64,000 bases of DNA, taken from the NCBI RefSeq assembly GCF_018691265.1, contig NW_024881283.1, positions 5,615,731 through 5,679,730 on the forward strand. Reading direction: 5' to 3'. Under the pieces are notes generated by a model, which had not been told where the DNA came from, ran no database searches, and saw nothing but the letters and a program-made list of their open reading frames with translations. Below are positions 38,256-49,850 of this stretch, piece by piece. Each line of letters begins with the position of its first letter. Position 1 is the first letter of the stretch. The translations under genes and the position numbers were made by a program. The stretch comes from Tyto alba. Its lineage: Eukaryota > Chordata > Aves > Strigiformes > Tytonidae.

Positions 38256-41139
38256 AACTGTTTGTGCATCTTAATCAGAAACCTGCCCCCTATTTGTTTC
38301 CACTAATAGGGTAGAGGGGAGAGGGGGACAAAAAGGACTTTTGGGTGAGAACTCAGTTGTTCCAAGTTGCAAAATCATAGCTTTGTTGAGTCACTAAATC
38401 TCTGCTGGAGGTCAGGCCCCTGTGTTCTAAGGTAGAGGGAACTCAGTTGTTAATTAGGGGCAATTTTAGTCCTGTTTTAGGCAAACGACTTCATTTTGTA
38501 TAGTAACAGCATATTCAGACAGGGCCTCCAGGCAGGCTGTGCCTGGATATTAGCAGATCTGGCATGGTTTTCTGCTCTCAGTATCCCAAACTACTTAGCA
38601 GTGCCAGTGTCCCAGGACCCAAGGCTGGCAAGGAGGAGGCACAGATCTTCAGGGTCAGGCAATGCATGTAGAGAGCCTTGTTCCTGATTCCTGAAATGGC
38701 ACCTTATCCCCTGCCAGCAGAAGCCCAGAAACATCCAGCCAACACAGCCACTGCAGCACAGGGATGACAGGGAGGGAGAGGAGAGCCAGCTGGCTTCTGT
38801 GCCTTGGGGTCTCGATGGCTTTGGAGAGGGACACTTTCAAAAGCTGACATGCCCTGCTAGGTTGGGGCTGCCTCAGTTTCCCAATGTTTCCAGCTGTCTC
38901 TGGAGTGAACGTTGGATGGGACTCGGTAAAACACAAGTTGTGTCCAACTGGCCAACAGTTGGACAGGCAGCTGGGACCTTCTGGGCTGACTGGTGGGAGT
39001 TGCTATGACCACAGAGAGGAATGTCTTCTGCTGGGTGTTGTAGGCATCTCTTACCATCTTTATATAGCTCTATCCACTAGATGGAGGCACAGGTTGATAC
39101 TCAGGGAGGGCCAGTTCCACCACGGAAATAACTATACTGCCCCTGTTTTCAGCAACTTTTCCTCCCGGGGTCTCTCAGTTTACCTATACGGTCTACAAAG
39201 GTCAGCAGACCAGCAGGATATAGGGACTAATTTATCCACTGGTGGGAGAGATTTGTGCTGCAAGAAAGCAGACAGCAAATACCAAAAGAGCAACGCTGGT
39301 ATGGGAAACCCTGCTCCAGCGTGGCACCTGCAGTTGGTCTGAAAGGACGTTTCCAAGCCCGCAGTAACACGGTCCCTGCCCCTGCTGCTTCCCCACCTGC
39401 CTCTTCAAAGGCAGCATCTCTGCCTGCTCCTCACGGCTGTTGCAGCCTGCGGTTGCTTCTGCACACTTCAGCAGGACGGCAGTAGTAGCATCTCTGCCAT
39501 TGATGCCATGGCTAGCGTTGCTCTAACTCCAGGCTAGAGCAGCCCACAGGGCTTTTACAGGGACATCCGTACAGCAGAGCACAGGCTTGTCGAGCTCCCT
39601 TCCCCTCCTCCCATCTATGTGAAGAGCGTGGCCTGGGCTTCGTGCACAGCATTTGCTGCACCAGCATGTCGAGCCGCTTTACCTGACCAGCGAACGCTCC
39701 CGCTGCCTGTGCCACCCATGGCATCCCCCTCCAGGGACACCGGCTGTGGGGTCCCTCCAGCTTTCCGGAGCAGAGTTCCTGAGTACCCAGGGTGAGCTGC
39801 AGGCCAACGTGGTCCTCTCCTACCCGCCATAAGTTAGAACAGTTTGATGCATATCATGAACCTACAGCAGCACTTATTGGTAGGGGAGCCACAAAAATGA
39901 TGAAAAGGTTTTGAGAATTGGGCCTGTGAGAGACAGGCAGGCTCAGACTGGAGAAAAGATGAGTGTGTGGAGGCAGCAGTGCTGTTTGCAACTGCAGAAG
40001 AGGATGTTATGGGGCAAGTGGGGAGAAATTATCCTCATTAGTCACTGACAACATGAGAACTAACGGGCTGGGTCTGTGGCAGGGAAACTGCTGTTTAAGT
40101 GCTCGAAGAAACATTATAACTCTAAGAAAAACTGATGCATTTCAAGTGGGTGAAGGGAGTCCATGGCATCCCTGCTCCTGGAGAGGCTCAGCACTGGGTG
40201 GACCTCTGTCCTGCCTTAGAGAGAAGAAAACACCAAGAAGAGCTCCTCTCTCAGACACAGAAGACACTAATGGAGCAGAAGCATCCTCCTTCCCTGCCCA
40301 CACCGACCGGCGATGCTGGTACCAGCATGGTACGGGCCTGCTGCCCGGCAGCACAGCATAGGCTGCTCCAGCCTGCGTGCCCCAGGGCAAAGGAGCTTCT
40401 CACTTGGGCTTTGCAGCCAGCTTGCTTTGCCACATTTGATCCATGCTGCTTTGCTGCTTGTGGCACAGTGCCTGCTATTTTTGCTACAAAATAAACCTCA
40501 TTTAAAAAAGCCTCCTCCTGCTGAAGTGCTGGCACAAGACGCCAGAAGCAGCAAGCACCGTGGGTGGTCAGCGTAACCCCCTGCCCGGTCAAGAGCACTT
40601 TCCCTCCAAAGTGCACAAGACTTCTGACTACACTGGAATAACTGGGACTGAGATCTGGGCATTCAGCACGTCCTCCCCAACCAAGCTGCATTTGCCGCAT
40701 TGTCCACAGATGCTTTTTTTTTTTTTTGTTTGGAGGAGTTTGGGGCCAGCAGCCGAAAAAGCTGCAATGCAAATGCCAGCCAGCCAGCCGGCAACTCCTA
40801 CGATCCAACTGAACGAAGCTGACAAACTTCATTTTTAGCTCTTGTCTCAAGACCGCACGCTGCAAAGCACAGGGAGATTAGTGTCATTAGCAAGGAAACA
40901 CAACAGGAGGACTCGGGCCAGTCGGGATATGAACTCTTGGCTCTGAGGTTCAGCTCTCTGAAGGTGTCTGGTAGCAGAGCCTCATTCCACCTGTGTCCTG
41001 AAGGAACATTTTCTGCCTGTCTCCAAATCAAAGCTACACCTATACTCATAAAGACACGGTGCAGTCCTGCAGAGCATCTGTGTTTCCCTTGGAATAAAGA
41101 ATCATGCCGGTATAAAGTATTTCTGTAAGGGAATGTGCT
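38256..41139. other. Unique non-coding sequence
   Basis: Moderate-GC DNA with many overlapping open frames on both strands, the longest being 40251-40865 on the minus strand (204 codons). That frame includes a Lys run from the T run at 40714-40727 and shows no domain. The density of frames reflects composition. Confidence 0.5.
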
Positions 41140-41290
41140 ACTTGCATAGTTATTAACTCATTACTGGTCATGGCCAAACTCACTCCTCTACTATGTCATC
41201 TATTAAATGAGCCAAATTAAATTTATTAACACAGCATTGATCATTTAAGTCTTTTAGCATAAAGCATAATGGAATAGAAGCAGAAGTAAT
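41140..41290. promoter_or_regulatory. Candidate conserved non-coding element
   Basis: AT-rich stretch with TCTATTAAATGAGCC, AAATTAAATTTATTAAC, TTGATCATTTAAG and AGCATAAAGCATAATGG. Homeodomain-type words are dense. Inference from texture only. Confidence 0.3.
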
Positions 41291-41799
41291 AATTTCTTGC
41301 CTAGCTTCTGGCTCATGTCTTGTGCTCAGAGCTCTGTGTTACGGCTTCAATTGCTCCCAGAGCTTCTTCCCAAACAGTCATGTTAGAGCAGCTGGGGGGA
41401 TTTTCTGGATTTTTATGTAAAGACAAAGTGAGTTTCCCCTTGGGCTTGGCCTGAAATGACTCTGAAAACTGAATCAGACAAATAGAAGCAAGCCTTTAAA
41501 TAGCTCTGAGGACTGGCTAGCCAGAAGGAAGAAATTCTTATTTGGACAATAACCCGAGTCTTGCCATATTTGCCCTCAAAGAGGCTGGTTGCCCGTCTCG
41601 CACAGCGCTCAAGCTCTGCTCCTGTCGGACCTCACCGCTTTTTTGCATTTACTGAGAGCAGAGGAGGGGAGGCTTGGGGGGAGCTGGGCAGGGCCGGGGT
41701 CCAGCGCAGAGCCAGCGCTGGGCTGGACTCCAGGCCTGCCTAAGCCCTCTCCTCGCCTCCACTAGAGGTTGCCCCAGTGTCACTTTTTCGGAAGGAAAT
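41291..41799. other. Unique non-coding sequence
   Basis: No gene or repeat recognised. CpG content rises modestly at 41595-41740. Confidence 0.5.
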
Positions 41800-42180
41800 G
41801 GCGCATCCCCAGAGAAAATTGTCTAATCACCGCTTTGTACAATTAGACTCAGTCTTTATGAAGCTCTGATCACTTATGTTCACAGAGCTAAGTTTGTTTC
41901 TACTGGAGATAATTTAGCCTCTAGGCAAATGGGGATTTTCCTGGGGTTTCTAATTCTGAATTTGTTTGATGGGGAAGTGCTGCTCTGTTTCCCTCCCACT
42001 GCCCTGCAAATTAAGAAGAAATCATAAATATATCTCTGAGGTGAGGCAGGTCTGGGGCAGTAGCAGTGTAGACCAAAGACTCTCATCTTTGAGAGCCCCG
42101 CGGACTCGGAGATGGCAGCTAAGTGTGTTTGTGAGGATTTCGGTAGCATCTAAATCTTACAGATTTTACTACATAAAATG
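41800..42180. promoter_or_regulatory. Candidate conserved non-coding element
   Basis: Contains GGAAATGGCGCATCC, GTCTAATCACCGC, a near-inverted ACAATTAGAC, and GATAATTTAGCC. Part of a run of similar-looking elements that extends to about 42950. Confidence 0.3.
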
Positions 42181-42359
42181 ACAGACAGGTCCCTAGTGTT
42201 AGGCCATGTCAGAGATGCTCTAAGCTCTCTGCTCCTAATGAAGTTAAATAAGAGTTAAGCTTCATGGGTGTAAATTACATTAAATGGGACTTACAAGATT
42301 AAGCCATGGAGACACGGGGGAGCACAGCCCTTCCTTTCTTCCCGTCTTTAATTCAGCGT

Positions 42360-42610
42360 GGGGACAGACGACAGAGACGGGAGTTTGCACAGCGGGGGCT
42401 CCGCCGTGTCTCCAGGAAATGTTCCCCGGCACCATCAGTCATACGGTGACTCACGCCGGCGGTGTGATGAAAAGAGCAGCAGCATCGCCTGCCCAGGTGG
42501 GGAGAGCAGCAGCGACTTGGTGTAATAGAGCTATCACGGCCAGAAATCTCCGTCAGGTACCTGCAGTGAAATGTCATATTAAATCTAAGTTGGAGGGGGA
42601 GAGGGGAGGG
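42360..42610. promoter_or_regulatory. Candidate conserved non-coding element, CpG-containing
   Basis: CpG-bearing words (ATACGGTGACTCACGCCGGC, ATCACGGCC, CTCCGTCAGG) are followed by AT-rich TCATATTAAATC. A 112-codon plus frame and a 97-codon minus frame overlap here without family resemblance. Confidence 0.35.
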
Positions 42611-42699
42611 ACAAAACACTGAGCATCTCAAGAATAAAAACATCAATTAATCCCCTGTTTTCACTCGTGCGTCAGCGCAATGCCCAGGGGAGCCTCCTC

Positions 42700-42945
42700 C
42701 ACCCCTCACCAGCAATCAGCCTATATCAAAGCATCATTAACCATTGTCAAGTCAAAGACATCTCGATTATAAACGAGTCCTAGCCCAGACTTAGAAGTGT
42801 TTTGCCATTCACACTGTGTAGTCCTGACACAAAACGAAGCAACGCATTAATTTCTATCCCAGAGGCTCTGAGCAACGTGTGGGATTTACCCCTTAACCTC
42901 AACTCCTTTGCTGCTATATGCGATCAAATATTTGTTTGCTGATAT
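42700..42945. promoter_or_regulatory. Candidate conserved non-coding element
   Basis: Contains ATATCAAAGCATCATTAACC, CATCTCGATTATAAACGAG, AACGAAGCAACGCATTAATT and ATGCGATCAAATATTTG. CpGs are kept inside AT-rich motif words. This is one of the most convincing of the candidates by eye. It ends where an old CR1 copy begins. Confidence 0.4.
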
Positions 42946-42949
42946 TCAA

Positions 42950-43250
42950 TAGATCATAAAATGCTAGGAGAATAAGTCTGAAAACACCCTAGAAAATCAC
43001 CTACTCCATCTCTCTATCTACAGCAGGGTCGATGCTACTCACATTGTTCCTGGCAGATATTTTTCCTAACTATTCTTACAGACCTTCAGTGATGGAGGCA
43101 ATACATTCTCCATAGGTATCTTTTCTTCACTATCCTCACTGTTATCACTGTTACATGTTGTTACTATCTGAATCTGTGTCCATGCAATTCAAATGAGCTC
43201 CCTCTTGTCCAGTTGATGAAGAACTTTGCATTTACTGGACAAGAAGGGTT
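42950..43250 (-). mobile_element. Old CR1-type LINE 3' end, antisense
   Basis: Read on the minus strand this is a decayed CR1 tail. The plus strand begins with ATCATAAAATGCTAGG and CACCTACTCCATC, the complement of the CR1 3' tail ('ggactagatgacc...tcctagattctatgat'). It continues with TTTTTCCTAACTATTCTTAC, TTCAGTGATGGAGGCAATAC, then CATGCAATTCAAATGAGC and CCTCTTGTCC. These blocks occur in the order expected for avian CR1 ORF2 end and 3' UTR. It is 5'-truncated, as nearly all CR1 copies are, and highly diverged, so it is likely much older than the LTRs. Confidence 0.7.
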
Positions 43251-46200
43251 GTCACAATTCACCATTCGCATGCACAGGTTTACATTTCACTTCGGTGGAG
43301 CTCATGAAAGTCTGCAGCCTGAAATGAGCATTGATTTTTCATAGTATGTCTGGGTTTGCTTTTTGTCATGGGGATATGTGTTGCAAAAGTTGAACTAGGA
43401 AATGAAATATTTATCATAAGTATATTTATAAATATAACAACAGTTTGCTGTTGTTTTTGCTACTGGACTTACTGATGACTGGTTTTTAAAAATAAGTTAT
43501 TTAAGCAAAAATTGACTTTTTCCATGGAAATTTTAATCTTCACACAGGCTTCCTATTTTTCAATCAAAACTTTTAGATGAAAACATTTGACTAAGAAATC
43601 AAAAAGGTCTACAAGAGTAGAGACATGTGGAGTATCACAAGTTTTCACTAAAACTTTCAAAAGTTAGGGTAGAAAGGTCTCTAAATTCACATTTAGCACC
43701 AAGATAAATAACCTGATTTCAGAAGTACCAGCCGTGCAGGGGATCTCTTTGGATGCCTCCTGTGAGTAAGCGCTCAAGAAGATAAATGGAGGTTTCCCAG
43801 CCAGCAGCTTTCCTGACTTCAGAGAAGCCGTGATCATGAATAGCTCCTTGCTGAACTGGGCTTCTTATTACTTTTGAGTGGCGTTTTTAAAAATAAGGCT
43901 GTAAACATAGAACCTCCTCACCCCTCTCCCCCACACTCAGTACAGCCCCTTCTGGAGGTGACGGCAGAGGTTTAACAACCTTCTCCCCATCCGTGGTTGA
44001 ATGGTTGGGACAGAGGGGTGCCTTATGCACAAGATATTATGGTGTTTTATGGAGGAAATAGGTGCCTGTGTCATGAGCTGCTTCCAGGGTGAAAACTGGC
44101 CTAAGATATTGAGCCATCCTCCAGACAAAGTCCAGACAACTTCTTGTGTCCCACAAGACCAGTCTGAGCTTTCCCAAACTTAAAAGCCAAGGACCGAAGC
44201 TCACAAACTCATCTTCTACCTGTGGCTTTCTGCTGTTATCACCAAACCCTTTTTTGCAACTGTACCTGTGACAGGACAATTGCAGAGAAACACTTTCTTG
44301 AAAATGTTACCAAAACCATAAAAATAAGCAGAAAATCAGTTATTCTGAGTGGATGGATGCTGGAGTGTGGAAGCTTGTTTGTTATTTATTAGGGTGAAAT
44401 AAAATCACATCGACATTGTTTCTTTTCAGTAATTAAGTGAGAGGAACGGTCCAACATATGAAAAGCATATGTTTTCCCATCCGGCTGTTGAAAACAGTTC
44501 CTATATTTTTATTCCAAGGTCAGGAATTTACCAGTGTGTGTGTGAAGATGTTTCTGTTCATCATCAGTGAGAAAAGACTGGATGTGAACAATTTCAAAAG
44601 CATCCCCTGAGTCTTACACAGGCAGATTTCCCCACAGAGCAGCTTCTCTGAGCCACGGCACACCAGGCATCTTCTGACAGTAAACCAAAATGCATGAGAT
44701 CATGTGCCTTCCTAGATGCATTCATAAAACTCGTTTTTCAAAACCGGGTGTTGTGCAAGACAGCCAGAGCTGGGATAGTGTAGGAGGGATGGCAGTTTAT
44801 ACTCAGATGATCACAGCTGAGATTATTTGGGGATGTAATTACCAGGGCTAGAAAAAGGCCTGTGAAGCATCTGGCCGCTCCTGTGCTGATCTTCAAGTCA
44901 TGTCCAGGTGGGTTGTTCATGTTCAACCATCTCCCTGCCCAGGCTCTGCTCAGACCAGGATGAAGTTGGGTTTGGTTGGGAACTGGGGTTGCTGGAGCAG
45001 TAGCTCTGAGAGCTGTTGGTGGCTTCCAGACAATCCAGCGAGTCTGGGGAAATGGGTAGAGGAGGTCCATCAAGGTCTCCATGGCTCAGGGCAGACCCTG
45101 AGGAGCTTAATGTTTCTTCCCAGCAGATACTGACCCTGCAGAAGGTTTAATATTTCTCAACAGCATTCACTTCAGAATTCAAGTTAAAGTCATCTTTAGG
45201 CCTGGGATGCTGCGGTGTGCAGGGAAGAACCAGGCTGCCAGACATTGCAAACAGCAGCACTGGGCACAGAGGAAAAGGTCCATCCTTCTGACTTCAAGTG
45301 TCTGTCTTCACGTTAAATTCACCAGTTAAAATGTGGTAGCTTGTTTTCTTTGCAATTAGACACTGCAGTTAGAACAGTTTCCATCACATAGCTCTGTAAG
45401 TGCATGTATCTTTCTTCCCCTTTATAAATGTCTTCTGCCTGTTCCTTTCTTTCCATTTCAAGAATAGATTAAAAGACTCCTTTTAAGAAGCTGGAACAAG
45501 TTTCCTAAGCTAATGCATCCCCAGCCAAGCTGTGCTTTCATCAAGGCAGTTCAGTCTTCACCACAACATCTCTTAGGCTTATTAAATCAGCCTAGCCTCC
45601 TGAGGTATATTTTAAATGGGGAAAAAACACCATATCAAGTAGTCCAGGAACTCATTTGACTTAATTTCATTTGTATTTAGTTTCTTTGTTTCTTCTTCAA
45701 GAAAGAAGAAAGAAAGATTTGGAGGTACTCAGATATTCTAAAGATGTTCCTTTTTTTAACATTTTGGTGAATATAATAATTCAATGAAGCCTTAATAATC
45801 TGTCTCTCTTAGCACTTACAAAACTCCATCATCTTTTCTTGCCTCCTTTTCTCTTTCCTTCTGCTCTTACCACACAGATACAATATCACAGAACTGTGAT
45901 GATGTCTCTTGTTACTAAACCTTCATGAACTTTTGCAAAGTATGTAGTGGAGAACATTTGCTAAAATGCTGTAAAACATTAGGGTAAATATTAAAAATAA
46001 ATTATACTTGTCAAGTAAATGAGCAGAAGACACCATTTGATACATTACCCAGCTTTTTGCTAAGGGAATTATGTACGTGTATGTAACAGATTAATTTGCC
46101 AAACAGTTGAATTTAGGGTTTGAGTTTTTTTTCCCAACATACTCCTTGATCATTAGTGCAAATTGCTCAGGCTGTACAGAATATGTATTTTTTAAAATAC

Positions 46201-48039
46201 AAAGGAACTAAGTGTATATTAAAAAAAAATCAAACAAAAAATAATAAAAAAGAGAAGCTTTTAAACATGATTACCTAAGGAAAAGTAGACTGTATGTCAT
46301 ACTCTGTGTGTGTGTGCCTGTGCAGTGTGTGTGACTCTATTACAGCTTTACAAACCTGCAAACCAGTTCTGAGAGAAGTTGTTTGGTAGAGGCGAATGAT
46401 AATGTTTATGGTGTTGTGTGAGCCTATGTTAGACATCAGAGAAGCCACTTAAGAGCTGGATCTACAGGAAATGATAGTTTAGCTCTGCTCTTTCCAGAGT
46501 GACTTACAGACACTGGTCTGTCACTGACCCAGCCTGTTCTTCTGGGAATGATGCTGCAAAGGCTGGAGCAGGTACAGGTGGTGCAGCCAGAGCTGGCTCT
46601 GCCTCTTCAACACCCTCTTCCCACCTCTGGGTGAGGTTCTGCACTGCTGCAGACTTTTGTCAACCATTTCCACCAGGCACATTAGGTCCTGTCTGCAGGG
46701 AACACACACTGGTAGTGATCAGTACCCTCTTGATGTGTCTGGAAATCACGAGTCAGGGTCAGTCCCGTGGCTTCTTGATGGTCCAGCATAGCCTGGAACA
46801 GCCTGAAAAGTGGAAGAGTAGGAGGTGGGGTCACTGGACATCAGTCTCTGGGAATATTTGCTGCCTTTTCTCTGTAGCCCCTGAATTGCCGTTCAGCAGC
46901 TCAAATGCCTCATCTGAATTCAACAGGGCTGATGGTGCTTATCTACATTTCAAGCAAATCAGCCCAAACACTGGTTTCTGGCTGCTTTCCAGTTCAGATT
47001 CAAAGTCTCCCTCTCTCTTGCACACTCACACCAGCCCGTTGGTGGACTTTAATATCTGTTAAATGCACGCATGGCTTCGACAGCACAAGAGCTGTCTGAA
47101 CTTTGGGTCAGGGAGCACGATCCAAAACAAGAGTGAGCTGAACCTCACTGCCGTGCCCTGGACAAGACCTGTCTCCTCTGAAGGACCAGAGATTTTTGTT
47201 TCTGGAACCAGCTGGGCCTGGATGAGCAGTTCAGTTCAACCTTAATCCTGAGTCTCAACAGCATTCCTGCTCCCCTCCCTGACTTGTCCTGCAGTGAGAC
47301 ACCATGGGTGCACCTCACTCTGTGGGTCCCAGTGCCCTCCCAAGGGCTGGTGTGTCTGCAAGGTGATGGTGCATGTTTCAGCCGTTCCAAAGAGCAGTGC
47401 AAACAAATGCATAAGGCCTTGTCTTGAGAAGCAAGAGAAAAGATGTGCTGCTCTGAAATCATTCAGCAAATCACCTGCTGCTCCGTGCCTCAGTTTTCCC
47501 AGGTTTTGCCTATTTAAGCTCTTTGTTTAGTCTCTCTCCTTACATGTTTGTACAGTGCCAAGTACAGAAGGTGCCTGATTTTGCTTCAAGTTCTGAAATG
47601 TTTCCATAATTCACACAGTAACTCTTCTGTGCCAGTGTTTTAATTGCCAGGATCCCTGAGGTTTCTCTGCATACCCCTAGCAGAAGCCAGCACACAGGGC
47701 TGACCTCTCCTAGCTTGCTTGTTCTGCCTGGCAGCCTCTTTTCAATTATTTTCTCCCCATGTTGCTGTTTACATTTTGTACTCACATCCTCTGCAGCATT
47801 TCCAGTCACCTTCCAGCAGCCTGAATGCCTCCTAATCTGAAGTATATTTCAGCCTTATCTCTATCAAAGCAGAAGGGTAAGGGTGTCATCCTCATTCCCG
47901 GCTGCTCTTCAGCAGCCTGATCCATAAGGAGGCTGAAGCCATCAGCTGCTCGTCTCAGCTTTCACCGGAGTTTGAGTAAGTTGCAGACGATTCTTCTGTC
48001 AAGAGCACTGAGGACAAAATGAAACTTTCTTTTTTTCAG
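43251..48039. other. Unique non-coding sequence
   Basis: AT-rich around 43380-43620. A hairpin-forming stretch lies at 45681-45716 and a TG-rich patch at about 46302-46332. The frame at 46499-47062 (187 codons, plus) has no domain and overlaps other frames. No gene recognised. Confidence 0.5.
45681..45716. repeat. Short imperfect inverted repeat
   Basis: TTTCTTTGTTTCTTCTTC faces AAGAAAGAAGAAAGAAA across almost no loop. It is a purine/pyrimidine mirror-like low-complexity hairpin and probably of no function. Confidence 0.6.
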
Positions 48040-48200
48040 GGCTGCACGTTAATCTCTTCTCAACGTGCTTGGAAATGATTGCGTGTCATGTTTCATTTCA
48101 GGCTGTCATTGAGTTTACTCAGTCCCCTTGCAAAGAGTCCTCCTGCGGCAGTTTGATAGCTGTTGTGAGTGATCGCGGGAGGAGGGTCCAGAGGGGCCAG
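48040..48200. promoter_or_regulatory. Candidate conserved non-coding element
   Basis: Contains CTCAACGTGCTTGG, GATTGCGTGTCATG, GGCTGTCATTGAG, CTGCGGCAGTTTG and GTGATCGCGGGAGG. CpGs are retained in an otherwise low-CpG region. Weak call. Confidence 0.25.
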
Positions 48201-48238
48201 GTCAAGAGTTCTGGACTGGAAATGCTTTGCTGAAGCAA

Positions 48239-48300
48239 TTGAGTTGGTCTCCATTCACACCAGTGTAAACTGAGATTGGGATTCACTCCGGTACCAGAGG
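48239..48300. repeat. Possible fragment of an ancient amniote interspersed repeat
   Basis: CATTCACACCAGTGTAAACTG followed by GGGATTCACTCCGGTA resembles a block ('ttacaccagtgtaaatgagag...actccgg') common to old amniote SINE/LINE relics. The element name cannot be fixed from this length. Confidence 0.25.
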
Positions 48301-48614
48301 GAGAAATTATTTTGAAATTAGATAGGGAGGCAGCAGAGTAGCTGCTGCCGATGTTGAGTGAACTAGTTGTGTTGGCTGAGAGGTGAGGAGGGACCTAAGA
48401 AAACACGAAAATTGGGTGGGGTCCTGTCATGGTTTGAGCCTGGATGGCAGCCAACCACCACGCAGCCACTCTCTCTCCCTTCTATTGCATCAATAGGAAG
48501 GGACAGAAAGTCAGGCTTGGGGTTCAAGATAGGACTGGGGTGGGGAAAAAAATCCCCCTTTATGGTCACGAGCAAAAGGCAGACTCGTTAGGGGAAGGAA
48601 AAAAAAAGTATACA

Positions 48615-48620
48615 TTTTTT
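48615..48620 (-). promoter_or_regulatory. Degenerate poly(A) signal in LTR B
   Basis: The complement reads AAAAAA where the two related LTRs read AATAAA, so one base change has removed the canonical signal in this copy. Confidence 0.6.
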
Positions 48621-49332
48621 ACAGACACTAACAACACATAACAGAGTAGGACAGTGAGAAGCATTGCCACATCTTGAGAACACGTTCCCCCCACCCCTCC
48701 CTTCTTCCCGGGCTCAGCGCTGCTCCCGATATCTCTACCTCCTCCCCCAGGGGCGCAGGGGCAGGGAATGGGGGGTGCAGTCAGTGCTGCCACTTCTGCC
48801 ATCTGTGGTGGGGGGAGCTTCTGGAACTTCTTCCCCCTGCTCCATCGTGGTCCCCCTCTCACAGCAGACAGTCCTCCACAAACTTTCTCTGATGTGATTC
48901 CCTCCCACGGGCCGCAGCGTTCCCCACACTGCTCTGTCATGGGTCACTAACTTCCTCCGACTGGATTCCCTCCCACGGCTGCAGCCCTTCCCGAGCTGCT
49001 CCGGCGTGGGACTCCCCCGCATGCTGCAATCCTCCCAGCACTGAATTACAGCAGCGGGGCTGCCTTTTCCCATGAGACCCCGGCCTTCTTCGGGCACAGA
49101 ACCTTGATCAAACAAGCAGAAGCCACAGGCCATAAATCAATGTCTGCTCCACAGTAGATCTTCATGAGTGGCAGGGGGGGCCGCCCTGCCGTCTCCCCAC
49201 AGGATACAGGGGGGTCTCTTCTCCAGCTCTGCTCCCCCCTCCTTTCTTCCTCCATTCCTCCACTGACCTTGGTGTTCACGCAGCTGCAGCAACTCCTCCT
49301 CACCAGTCCCACTGCCCGTCACCACGTCCCTT

Positions 49333-49340
49333 CTTAAATA
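49333..49340 (-). promoter_or_regulatory. LTR B TATA-like motif
   Basis: The complement reads TATTTAAG, at the same LTR position as in the copy at 57522-58593. It lies about 160 bp from the LTR 5' end, where a retroviral core promoter is expected. Activity is inference. Confidence 0.45.
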
Positions 49341-49610
49341 CGTTATCACAGAGGCGCAGCTGGTTGGCTCAGTTTTCCAAACAGAAGTGGAGCTGACTTG
49401 GAGCTGGGGGAGCTTCGAGAAGCTTCTCACAGGGGGCCGCCCCTATAGCCCCCTCCCCTGCTACCAAAAAACTCCACCACTCACTCAACCCAGGACAGCT
49501 CCTCAGGTCCTTCTGGCTAGCCTGGGTGCATTAGGGTGTTCCCCAGCCTGCTCCTCGGCCCAGCAAATTCCAGCACCCCCCCAACTGCTGCATCTTGCAG
49601 ATCTCTGAGC

Positions 49611-49850
49611 AGCTTTAGGTTTAGATTGGATGTTAGAACATATTTCTTCACTGAAGGGGTTATCAAGCATTGGAACAGGCTGCCCAGGGAAGTGGTTGAG
49701 TCACCATCCCTGGAGATATTCAGAAGACACGTAGATGTGGAACTTAGGGATGTGGTTTAGTCATGGACTTGGCAGTGTTAGGTTTAAGGTTGGACTCGAG
49801 GGTCTTAAAGATCTTTTCCAAACTAAATGCATCTACGATTGTGTGACTTA
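49611..49850 (+). mobile_element. CR1 LINE 3' end with ORF2 C-terminal remnant
   Basis: Clear CR1 3' segment: GTTTAGATTGGATGTTAGAA, then TTGGAACAGGCTGCCCAGGG, then TGGACTTGGCAGTGTTAGGT, ending with degenerate octamers (ATTGTGTG) in place of a 3' array of ATTCTATG. Positions 49614-49760 are open in the ORF2 frame and encode the conserved CR1 tail with [17 protein letters not shown], then stop. The copy is 5'-truncated to about 240 bp and therefore dead. Its higher similarity to the consensus marks it as younger than the CR1 copies at 42950 and 59580. It starts 113 bp right of LTR B. Confidence 0.9.

Larger units (their letters stand above)
48425..49497 (-). mobile_element. LTR B: full-length solo LTR of an endogenous retrovirus
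   Basis: On the minus strand the element starts TGTCCTGGGTTGAG and ends ...AACCATGACA, giving the TG...CA termini of an LTR. It is 1073 bp, almost the same length as the copy at 57522-58593, and similar throughout. Flanks carry GGTCC (48420-48424) and GCTCC (49498-49502), a 5-bp target duplication with one mismatch. No gag, pol or env sequence adjoins it, so it is a solo LTR left by recombination between proviral ends. It has a TATA-like motif but a mutated poly(A) signal. Several sense-strand open frames (132, 124, 97 and 88 codons) lie inside, shared in part with the other copies, but substitution pattern does not suggest protein constraint. Family assignment (ERVL-like) is inferred from the 5-bp duplication. 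Confidence 0.88.

Noticed and set aside
40251..40865. 204-codon open frame on the minus strand
   Set aside because: It has no domain, signal or family resemblance, it includes a Lys run from a T homopolymer, and it overlaps several other frames in GC-richer DNA. No splice or promoter context supports a gene.
46499..47062. 187-codon open frame on the plus strand
   Set aside because: No domain is visible and the frame starts and ends without exon-like context. I looked for retroviral or LINE protein motifs and found none.
9006..49497. LTRs A and B as ends of one large provirus
   Set aside because: The 39 kb between them is far too long and holds only host-like unique sequence. LTR B has its own flanking duplication.
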